The notes under the pieces: generated by a model
The model's input: the letters and a program-made list of their open reading frames with translations, nothing else
Told to the model about the DNA's origin: nothing
The model's database searches: none
Shown: in pieces, positions 57,399 through 64,000 of the stretch
Layout of the letters: the number at the start of each line of letters is the position of its first letter
Numbering within the stretch: the first letter of the stretch is position 1
Made by a program: the position numbers and the translations under genes
Assembly: GCF_024453815.1 (NCBI RefSeq)
Contig: NZ_CP072934.1
Coordinates: forward strand, 1,922,001 to 1,986,000
Direction of reading: 5' to 3'
Origin: Corynebacterium pseudogenitalium
GTDB taxonomy: Bacteria > Actinomycetota > Actinomycetes > Mycobacteriales > Mycobacteriaceae
Length of the DNA: 64,000 bases

Positions 57399-57603
57399 TA
57401 TCACGGAAAACTCGTCTCCGAAGTCGTTGACGCTTGCGAGGTAGAACGATTTTCCGCGACCGAGAAACGCTTCAGGACGCAACGCTGGCGCTGGTTCGCG
57501 TCGCCAGAGACAAGGCAACCGCACGGGCCTCGACGAAGTCATCGAGCATTTAGGGTTTTCCCGGTCCGAGCTAGAGGCCGAACTTCACAGCAACAAAGCA
57601 TAG
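57399..57603 (+). pseudogene. Frameshifted coding remnant
   Basis: Coding character moves between frames: SEVVDACEVERF, then DRETLQDATLALVRVARDKA in another frame, then GLDEVIEHLGFSRSELEAEL ending at a stop at 57601. The pieces read as one helical protein broken by two frameshifts. No family recognised. Confidence 0.35.
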
Positions 57604-57731
57604 CTATACAGCGCAAGTCACCCCGCGCATAAGCCCGCCTCATTGACGACGCCATCTACGACCTAGAAACCTCCAGCGCGGAGATACACAAATTGGGGTC
57701 ACCTGTTAAACAAAGTGGTTGAGATCCTAAG

Positions 57732-57900
57732 GCCTTCATCCGCGAGTCCGCGATCGACAAACACCGCGAAGAAATGACCACACCCGAAGTCTGCGACTGG
57801 GTAGCACACTTTACCGGCCGGCACCCAGCAGCAACATCGTTAAGGAACTGGATTACTGACAGACGCAACGGCTACATCCGAGCTGCCCGGAGGGTGTTAT
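57732..57900 (+). pseudogene. Small coding fragment of unknown origin
   Basis: An open segment reads AFIRESAIDKHREEMTTPE, then VCDWVAHFTGRHPAATSL and RNWITDRRNGYIRAARR, which looks like real helical protein sequence, but it is preceded by a stop and continues to 58046 as unlikely sequence overlapping the antisense 64-aa gene. Probably the remains of a mobile or phage gene. Confidence 0.3.
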
Positions 57901-57982
57901 CGGCAAAAACAGCGCGACGTTTCGTGGGGTACCCGCCATCCCCGCGGTGGCTACTTCCTCACTACGTTGTTGTTCGAAAATG

Positions 57983-58177
57983 CTACGCGCGCTTCTTCAG
58001 AAAATACGATTTCCAAAACCTATTTTTCGAACGATCCTCAGGGTAGCGACGTGCCATGAATTCATCTGTGCGGTGACGTGAAGTTTCGGCAGCTTCCAAA
58101 AGGGCAGCAACAATTTCAGGGTCGACTGACGAAATGTGCGCTTTGTCTTTACGTCGCTGCGGATAGCGTGTCGTCAT
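57983..58177 (-). CDS. Small basic protein, partner of upstream membrane protein
   Basis: 64 aa, not recognised. Strongly basic (RRKDK near the N-terminus, RFWKSYFLKKRA at the end) with an amphipathic helix PEIVAALLEAAETSRHRTDEF in between. Its ATG overlaps the upstream stop (ATGA), so the two are translated together. Could be a regulator or effector of the membrane protein. Confidence 0.55.
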   Translation of the reverse strand: MTTRYPQRRKDKAHISSVDPEIVAALLEAAETSRHRTDEFMARRYPEDRSKNRFWKSYFLKKRA

Positions 58178-58842
58178 TTGAGTTTCTCCTTCCCCTCATC
58201 TTCGTCATCGTAGTGCAAAATGAGCACCGGCAGGAGCATCGCAAAAATACAAATGAATCCAACGGAATATGGGATTATCCCAAGTGAACGAAGAGTTGTG
58301 TTTGTTCCACTCCTATTTCGTTCCGGTTCGGCAAAAGCGAGACCCCCACCTGGCGTAAGGTTTCCTGGACTACTCGACTCCTTGCGCAGTTGAGCCTCAA
58401 GAGCATTGGCGTAATCTTCAGCTGCCTGTGCGATTTCCTTTTCTTCTTCGGCGATTTTGCGCGAAGTCAAAACGCTCCTAATGAGACTCGGTGACTGCAA
58501 TCGCATGAGGGCGTTGTTGGTAAGAGAGTTGTCAATTGCCCATTGCAGCTGTTTGTAGTACTCGGTGCGATCATCTGACTCTTTTTTCTGCTCAATAGTC
58601 TTGAACCCAGATATCAACGCTATAGCTGCAACTATTGGGGTCAAGCTAGGAAAAACATATTTGCATACCCTTGACAAATAAAACGGCCATGATAGGTCTG
58701 AACACCAAATATAGTATCCAGCAATTACACCGATTAATAGGAGAAATCCACAAACTAGGAGCTTGACCTTAAGCCGCTGAGAAGGCAACCGCTCTTCAGT
58801 ACTTTTGGACAAAAATTTCCTATGTTGATTGAGATCGCCCAT
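58174..58842 (-). CDS. Membrane protein with cytoplasmic helical domain, unknown family
   Basis: 222 aa. Two transmembrane helices near the N-terminus (about 27-47 and 64-84), a cytoplasmic helical region (YYKQLQWAIDNSLTNNAL, then ALTSRKIAEEEKEIAQAAED-like coiled coil), and a third helix close to the C-terminus (about 185-207) followed by an acidic-basic tail. Similar WAlD...L...S patterns occur in uncharacterised actinobacterial membrane proteins often found near mobile DNA. GC content is clearly lower than in the core genes, suggesting transfer. Operon with the 64-aa gene. Confidence 0.7.
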   Translation of the reverse strand: MGDLNQHRKFLSKSTEERLPSQRLKVKLLVCGFLLLIGVIAGYYIWCSDLSWPFYLSRVCKYVFPSLTPIVAAIALISGFKTIEQKKESDDRTEYYKQLQWAIDNSLTNNALMRLQSPSLIRSVLTSRKIAEEEKEIAQAAEDYANALEAQLRKESSSPGNLTPGGGLAFAEPERNRSGTNTTLRSLGIIPYSVGFICIFAMLLPVLILHYDDEDEGKEKLK

Positions 58843-59151
58843 GTGCCACCCCCAGTATTAGCACTAGCACTATTACTTATTACTCCAAATAAGCAACACG
58901 TCAGGCGTAGTCGACGTGTGTTCCCCTTTGTACATTTTCCGTTTTGCGAGCACCCAGACACCACTACTTGCAGCTGGCCGAGGCAAAGCATTCGGTTCGT
59001 CCAAGACGTGGGAGTCGGCTCCCAAAACAGCGTAGTTGGTATCTGCAGTTTTTGGCTCTAGTTGTGCACAACCCGCCCGAGTGAGGGGAACACCACGTTA
59101 CTAAATGCGTAGTCCTAACAGCTGGTCGGCGAAAACCTGCCTCAGCCCCCA
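58843..59151. other. Intergenic region, no feature seen
   Basis: About 310 bp between the membrane-protein operon and the acetyltransferase toxin gene. It presumably contains the promoter of the former; no convincing -10/-35 pair, repeat or short gene was found. Confidence 0.4.
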
Positions 59152-59661
59152 TCACGCCATGTACCGCTCAATCCCCTTCACCGACAGCAGAAGATGCAGC
59201 GGCTGCCCCGGCATCTCCTGAAAACCAGCGTGCTGCATGTAGAACTGCTTCGCCCGCTCGTCCAGCGCGTGCACAACTACCGCCGCGGCACCGACTTCAA
59301 CGGCAACGGTAAAACAGCGCTCCAGCGCATCGCGCAGCAGCGCCTTGCCAACGCCTTTCCCCTGAGCATTCTGGTCAACCGCAAGCCGTGCAAGGATGAT
59401 CACCGGAATAGGATCCGGCCGCCCCTTCGCAAAACGCTCCGGCGCCACCTTAGCGACGATACCCCCGGTACACACCGCATAGTAGCCAACGACCCGCTCA
59501 TTCCACGTTGATACATACACCGCACAGTTGTTGGCACGCTGGTTTTGCATCGCGTAGCGGTGAAACCACGTATCAAGCGACGCCTCCCCGCACCGAAACT
59601 CAGCCCGATTATCCGACTTCTCCAACCGACGTGGCGGGTGAAGAATCCCATCAGCTTCCAA
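59152..59661 (-). CDS. GNAT acetyltransferase toxin (TacT-like)
   Basis: TacT-type toxins acetylate the amino acid on charged tRNAs and stop translation. It is 169 aa from TTG 59661, which has AAGGAG 7 nt upstream inside the antitoxin gene; another TTG at 59697 lacks this. Typical features: RCGEASLDTWFHRYAMQNQ at the N-terminus, the acetyl-CoA loop QNAQGKGVGKALL and the C-terminal KQFYMQHAGF. The start overlaps the antitoxin stop by 11 bp. The complete motifs suggest an active toxin. Confidence 0.85.
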   Translation of the reverse strand: MEADGILHPPRRLEKSDNRAEFRCGEASLDTWFHRYAMQNQRANNCAVYVSTWNERVVGYYAVCTGGIVAKVAPERFAKGRPDPIPVIILARLAVDQNAQGKGVGKALLRDALERCFTVAVEVGAAAVVVHALDERAKQFYMQHAGFQEMPGQPLHLLLSVKGIERYMA

Positions 59662-59935
59662 AGCTGAACTCCTTGCCAAAAGGAGTTTCCTCCGCAAAAA
59701 GCGTACCTAGCCGTGAAAAGTCGGCAGGCTGAGCAAGCAACTCCTCCACACGAGAAAAATCGTCCATCCCCAACACGAAGAGCCGCTGATCAGCAAGCAC
59801 TCTGGCAGCGCGCTCAACAGCGCTCTCAAGCACAAACTGCGATACCGAGGAATTCGTCACCTCAGCCGCACGCCGCAGGCACTCCTCCTGCACTGACGAT
59901 GTACGCAGATTCAGCCGTCTATCTTTCACAGCCAT
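59651..59935 (-). CDS. DUF1778 ribbon-helix-helix antitoxin (TacA-like)
   Basis: 94 aa. The N-terminal RHH DNA-binding part is DRRLNLRTSSVQEECLRRAAEV with the helix SVSQFVLESAVERA; the C-terminal extension (FSRVEELLAQPADFSRLGTLF) is the toxin-neutralising segment. It should repress its own promoter together with the toxin. First gene of the pair. Confidence 0.88.
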   Translation of the reverse strand: MAVKDRRLNLRTSSVQEECLRRAAEVTNSSVSQFVLESAVERAARVLADQRLFVLGMDDFSRVEELLAQPADFSRLGTLFAEETPFGKEFSFGS

Positions 59936-60502
59936 TTCAACCTCCCAAAACCCTTGTACTCACAATGTACACACACAAGAGGTCGAGGGCAAGGCTCGTA
60001 ATTTGAGAGTCACCATCGCCACGGGTGCAGGTCTTCCTTATCGACGACGGCCCCACCAACCCAAAGAACACAATCTCCTCTGAGCGCGGCCTCCCATAAG
60101 CCTCAAAAGGGGCATGTTCAATCTCCCCCGATGCCCCCCTAAAAACAAGCACCCCGAGAGACCTTGACGCAACTAAAAGCAATCCTTTTAGAGCCGGTAG
60201 CCTCGAGGCTAACGTTTTCTACGGTACCAGATAGAAGGCTTCGCCCGTCGCTTTGCCCTTGTCCGCTCACCGAGCTGCCACAAGCCCAAAGTCGAATCCG
60301 ATTCACGCGTGACCAAATCTGCTTTCTAGTCAGACGGTTCACTTTCAAACCGGGAGCGAAGACATTACACCGTAGCGCCACTTGTCGGCAATTGGTCGAT
60401 TGCACTCCAAAGTCCCGAAGGGGCTTGGCCCCGATCACTGTTGATCAGCGCCAAGCCCCGTCAGCTTGTTCGTAACGTCACGCGCTCAGGACGCACTCTC
60501 CA
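59936..60502. other. Intergenic region between antitoxin and LPXTG protein
   Basis: About 570 bp. The toxin-antitoxin promoter should lie at the left; a long stem (60420-60459) at the right probably ends the surface protein mRNA. The open frames here lack coding character. Confidence 0.45.
60420..60459 (-). terminator. Stem-loop after the LPXTG protein gene
   Basis: GGGGCTTGGC / GCCAAGCCCC with an inner GATCA / TGATC pair, 43 bp past the stop. There is no T-run on the minus strand, so it may be a processed 3' end or a weak terminator. Confidence 0.5.
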
Positions 60503-63500
60503 CTAAGCGACGACCCGTCGTCGTCCCACCAACGCACCAGCGGCGATGAGCGCACCGCCGAGGAGGATCGGCAGTTGCAGGCCGTTTCCGCCAGTCTTGG
60601 GCAGGTTGCCCTGGCGGACGTTGGCAACGGTCAGTACCGCATCCTGGGAGGTAAGCTGCCAGGAGCTCGGTGCCACCGCCTTATCGACCTGCGTCGCGAC
60701 AATTTTGGCATCTTCATCTAGCGCGATCGTCACATTCCCGTTGTCCACCGACAACGAAAACACAATCGGCTTCACAAGAAGATTGTAAACACCCAGACTG
60801 TCTTGAGGCGACCGAGTCTCTACGAGCTGATAGTGACCCGGCTCCAATTCTTCTGACTTGAAGATTCGATTCTCCTTATCGTAAATCATTGGGATTCCAT
60901 TACCGATGACTTGGCCATTTTCGTCCAGTTTTTGAAGTATAAACTCAGCACCGTCTAGACGGTTTTCTGGCTTCAATAGCTCGTGCGAAACTGCATCGGA
61001 AGAAATCTTTGCAATCACAAGCCGAGCTTTTTTCTCTACTTCTGGCGGAGGCACACAGGCCTTCGCCTCCTTGGGCCCAACTTGTACAGAGTTGAAAAGC
61101 GATTTGCCGGGTGCACATTCATCTCCAGTCTCGTTTCCTGTATAGGCATCGAGAGAGATTGTCATTTCAACATTAAATTGATGGATGCCATTACTTGTAG
61201 CACCAAATCTATTGAGCCCCTTCGGCTGTATCGTTCCACCGCCAGATAGCACAAACGGACCTTGGCCAGTTTGAAATGTCGTGGCATACGATTTCCCGAA
61301 TTCATCGACCAAGGACCAAGAAGTCTTTTTCACAACAATCCCCGTCGGCATCGTTGGAGTGTCGACTACCTTACTATAGGCAGCCTCGCGATTTCCTGGG
61401 TTTGTTACATTTACCTGGTATTTTACTATATAGGTCCCGTCTTCCTGCTTCTTCGCAGACTGTCCAATCGCTTCTTTGGTGACGTCTGGAACAATTGGTT
61501 CTGGTGTCGTCGTAGGAGCCTTTGCCGATGCACCGTCAGTATTGTATGAGGACGGTGCAGTTTGAGCGCCGACTACTTCGACTTTTAGGAGATTTGGAGC
61601 CTTCGCCGTCGGGTTCCCGACCTTAATTTTGATTACTTCCGTTGTGTTCGAGTCCACGGAAGACCGGCCACCCTTTCCGAAAGCAATCGATCCGTCTTCT
61701 TCAACCCATGCTTGTCCCCAAACAGGCGCTTGGTCTGTAATGTTGAGAAACTGACCGACGGTCTGCCCATCAGGCATCTTCATATCGGTAATATCCACGC
61801 GCAGGGGGGCACCACCGCTCGTGCTAATACGTTCCAAGAAAACGCGCTGTTTGTTCCTTCCATCGCTTTGCGCCCACCCACTTTGCAGGCCCCACAGATA
61901 CCCTTTCGCACCTGGGATGGCAACAAAGTCCTCTGAAACCGTACGGAATGTTTGTCCCGGATTCCAGATTGTTTTGGCTTGCAGAGTCACGTTTTTTGCA
62001 GGCTTTAGCGTTGCAGTAATCGTGTCTAAATTCACGCTGTAAAGACGGCCACTACCCCATACAGACGCACCTGCGACCCAGTATGTGCCGTCATCATCGA
62101 AGGTACCTGCGTTGATGCCGCTACCGAGGTCGTTGGATGTTGTATTGTCCGGATGATTCTCGGGAAGAAATCCATCAAGTCCTTGAAGCTTGCCCAAATC
62201 AAAAACTTCACCCGTATAAGGATTTATCTGCAGTAAGTGGCCTGCGGGGAAACAAGGGTCATCCCTGTGGCCCGTCTTCACCGAAATCCTGGGCTGACTA
62301 ACAGCATAGAGGTAGTTATCGTTCTCGTTGTAGGCAAGTGCGTTATATACCCACCCGCTGGCGGGTCCGATCTTTTCTGACTGCAATGCACCTTGTCCGT
62401 CTTCTACCTGAAGATACAGCTGCGAAGAAGTTCTATTGCTAGAGGCTTGTGGGCTCGCGACGATAAATCGTCGGAAGCCATATTTTTGCTCCGCAATGGA
62501 AAGTAAGCGAGGTGGCTGTCGATGAACAGATTTTACATCGCGAAGCTCACATTTATCGCCGTGCGTAAGTGGCAACACGTCAGCGTCGGCTGAAGGAAGA
62601 ATCGGAAGATCTTTCTCTACCGGAGCCGCGAGGGAGCCTTGCAAAGTGATGTCCTCGGGTCTGGTTGGAGCCGATCTGTAGGAAGTCCGAAGCGTCACAG
62701 TCGAGTCTGCCGAAACCGGTACCGAGTCGATTCGGCGGCCGTCCTTCGTCGGGAACCATGTAATAACCACACGATCCGGGTAGGTCTCAACTTTATTTTC
62801 GAGCCTTACACCGTCCGTTTGCTCAATTGGAATAGAGAAAAACACATCTTCTAATCGGACTGAAGGGCTCAGAGTTACTGTTGCACTTGAGAAATTAGAA
62901 CGCGCTTGAACATCGAATGTTGTCTCGTACGGATTGTCGCCAATAGTCGTGTGCGAGGATACTGGAATACCATCACCTGCGACATTCACCTTGTGGTCCT
63001 GAGGCTTATTGTCCATGTCCTGGCCCCACATCTGGACCCGGTAAATACCGTTTGGAGGTGCCACGGGATTCAGGATTACCGAGTCGCCACCCTTGATATA
63101 GAGGTCAGTAATACTCGGAATGAGCTGAAACTCCGTGTCATAAGACTTTCCCTTGGCGTTCTTATTCCAAAAAATCGCGTTAGCGAAATCAATGGTTCGG
63201 TCAACGACAATCGCCCCCTGACGAACGACGCGGATCCTAACTGGACCGGAGATATCCTTCGTATTGTTATCGTTTCGGTTTTTCTTGATGGCGAACCTGG
63301 TTACTCGCCAGTTACCAGTCTCGTTGATCTTAAATTCAATTTGGGGGTTGTCCCCCAAGAAATCTGGCTTAGCATCGGTAAGAGAAAACTCTTGATCCTG
63401 CTGCCCTGGGACACCCGGAATATCTCCCGGGGCAGCAGCGCGGTCTTGTGAATCCGCAACCTCCTCCGCGGGGCGCCCCTTGCCATAACCAGACTCGGCA

Positions 63501-64000
63501 AGCTGTGCCTCGGACGGCACTTCGGCGCTCTCGGCGATCGCGTACTCACCGGCGTCGGTCGTGCGGGCCTCAATCTCAACGACCTGCGGCGGAATCGTGT
63601 GCAGGGCGTTCAGGTTGAACGCCACAAAACCGCCATCCTTAGCGTTCACGTAGCCGTAGTCGTAAGGCTCGAGCTTGCGGCCATCAGCAGTGACGGACAG
63701 GACTTCCTTGATCTCGCCCTTGCCCTCACGCTTGAGCGCGAAGATGTTTTCCTTCGACGCCTTGCCGCCGAACTCCCATGCCTCGCCATCGGGGTCGTTG
63801 ACCACGATGCGGTCAACGACGCCCTTGCGCTCGACGGTCACGGGGTTCGCGGTGGCCGGGGCCTCTGCTGGTTTCGAAGCAGATGCAGAGGCCGGATTAG
63901 AGGCCGACGCTGCGGCAGGCGCCGAAGGCGTGGCGGAGGAAGACGGTGTGTCGTCGTCCATCCACGAGTAGGTGGGCAGGCCGGCGTCGTCGGTAGTGAT
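60503..64000 (-). CDS. Large LPXTG-anchored surface protein, 5' partial
   Basis: About 1166 residues are visible; the frame is open to the right edge (reading TTDDAGLPTYSWMDDDTPSS upstream of the first in-window ATG at 63961), so signal peptide and start are outside. Ala/Ser/Pro-rich linker first, then beta-rich adhesin-like domains (around KDGGFVAFNLNALH; EFKINETGNWRVTRFAI), a region resembling a propeller or NHL-like sensor (GWVYNALAYNENDNYLYAVS; GTFDDDGTYWVAG), a DUF11-like domain (YQVNVTNPGNREAAY) and a SpaA-type Cna-B domain with an E-box (YQLVETRSP). The C-terminus is NLPKTGGNG, a helix and GRRRVVA. It should be fixed to the wall by a sortase. Ligand unknown. Confidence 0.85.
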   Translation of the reverse strand: MTTDDAGLPTYSWMDDDTPSSSATPSAPAAASASNPASASASKPAEAPATANPVTVERKGVVDRIVVNDPDGEAWEFGGKASKENIFALKREGKGEIKEVLSVTADGRKLEPYDYGYVNAKDGGFVAFNLNALHTIPPQVVEIEARTTDAGEYAIAESAEVPSEAQLAESGYGKGRPAEEVADSQDRAAAPGDIPGVPGQQDQEFSLTDAKPDFLGDNPQIEFKINETGNWRVTRFAIKKNRNDNNTKDISGPVRIRVVRQGAIVVDRTIDFANAIFWNKNAKGKSYDTEFQLIPSITDLYIKGGDSVILNPVAPPNGIYRVQMWGQDMDNKPQDHKVNVAGDGIPVSSHTTIGDNPYETTFDVQARSNFSSATVTLSPSVRLEDVFFSIPIEQTDGVRLENKVETYPDRVVITWFPTKDGRRIDSVPVSADSTVTLRTSYRSAPTRPEDITLQGSLAAPVEKDLPILPSADADVLPLTHGDKCELRDVKSVHRQPPRLLSIAEQKYGFRRFIVASPQASSNRTSSQLYLQVEDGQGALQSEKIGPASGWVYNALAYNENDNYLYAVSQPRISVKTGHRDDPCFPAGHLLQINPYTGEVFDLGKLQGLDGFLPENHPDNTTSNDLGSGINAGTFDDDGTYWVAGASVWGSGRLYSVNLDTITATLKPAKNVTLQAKTIWNPGQTFRTVSEDFVAIPGAKGYLWGLQSGWAQSDGRNKQRVFLERISTSGGAPLRVDITDMKMPDGQTVGQFLNITDQAPVWGQAWVEEDGSIAFGKGGRSSVDSNTTEVIKIKVGNPTAKAPNLLKVEVVGAQTAPSSYNTDGASAKAPTTTPEPIVPDVTKEAIGQSAKKQEDGTYIVKYQVNVTNPGNREAAYSKVVDTPTMPTGIVVKKTSWSLVDEFGKSYATTFQTGQGPFVLSGGGTIQPKGLNRFGATSNGIHQFNVEMTISLDAYTGNETGDECAPGKSLFNSVQVGPKEAKACVPPPEVEKKARLVIAKISSDAVSHELLKPENRLDGAEFILQKLDENGQVIGNGIPMIYDKENRIFKSEELEPGHYQLVETRSPQDSLGVYNLLVKPIVFSLSVDNGNVTIALDEDAKIVATQVDKAVAPSSWQLTSQDAVLTVANVRQGNLPKTGGNGLQLPILLGGALIAAGALVGRRRVVA

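Larger units (their letters stand above)
56362..57731. other. Long gene-poor stretch upstream of porH
   Basis: About 1.4 kb with no convincing intact gene. From left to right: the porH upstream region with a 17-bp inverted repeat (CACACC-N5-GGTGTG, 56426-56442); tandem palindromes at 56800-56833; an isolated terminator-like hairpin at 56986-57016; and a decayed coding fragment around 57400-57603. The base composition is lower in GC than the flanking core genes. Confidence 0.5.

Overview
The window looks like a chromosomal segment of a mycolic-acid-containing Corynebacterium. It is GC rich. Its gene order lysS / panC / DUF2520 / DUF3180 / folK-folB-folP-folE / ftsH / hpt / tilS / dacB / ppa, and its block carD-ispD-ispF-cysS-rlmB facing lpqE-radA-disA, match the actinobacterial (Mycobacterium/Corynebacterium) layout. 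It also carries a porH-porA pair, the small cell-wall channel peptides known only from this group. The species cannot be fixed from the sequence alone.

Layout. 0-14 kb: end of a metal ABC permease; the minus-strand block carD-ispD-ispF-cysS-rlmB (RNA polymerase regulator, isoprenoid steps, tRNA charging, rRNA methylation); divergent lpqE-radA-disA (lipoprotein, DNA repair, c-di-AMP synthesis); carbonic anhydrase, mutY, a DUF4236 microprotein, a ZIP metal transporter and two tandem secreted lipases with C-terminal membrane tails. 14-24 kb: clpC; a PTS operon (EIIBCA, BglG-type antiterminator, enzyme I) with a recognisable RAT/terminator leader; a GT87 membrane glycosyltransferase; a TM2 protein. 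24-39 kb: conserved core from lysS through the folate genes and ftsH to dacB, with divergent ppa. It includes a membrane-anchored pseudokinase.

39-54 kb is a cell-surface region: a Thr/Ser-rich metzincin-like protein and its partner, a sortase, a rhodanese, a MarR regulator, and a complete sortase-assembled pilus operon (1920-aa tip pilin, major pilin, minor pilin, class C sortase). 54-64 kb is more accessory: a DUF2335 membrane protein, ppk2, porH-porA, about 1.6 kb of largely decayed DNA, a two-gene membrane/small-protein module, a GNAT/DUF1778 toxin-antitoxin pair, and the 3' part of an LPXTG surface protein that runs off the window.

Two things cut across the annotation. First, two related families of about 75-100 bp palindromic elements (called A and B here) occupy every convergent gene junction in the window that has non-coding room. 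Second, many genes at the head of a transcript have a -10-like hexamer only 6-9 nt before the start codon, which suggests leaderless mRNAs. A 19-bp near-perfect palindrome abuts the putative carD -10 element. All start choices, promoters and operators are read by eye and were not computed.
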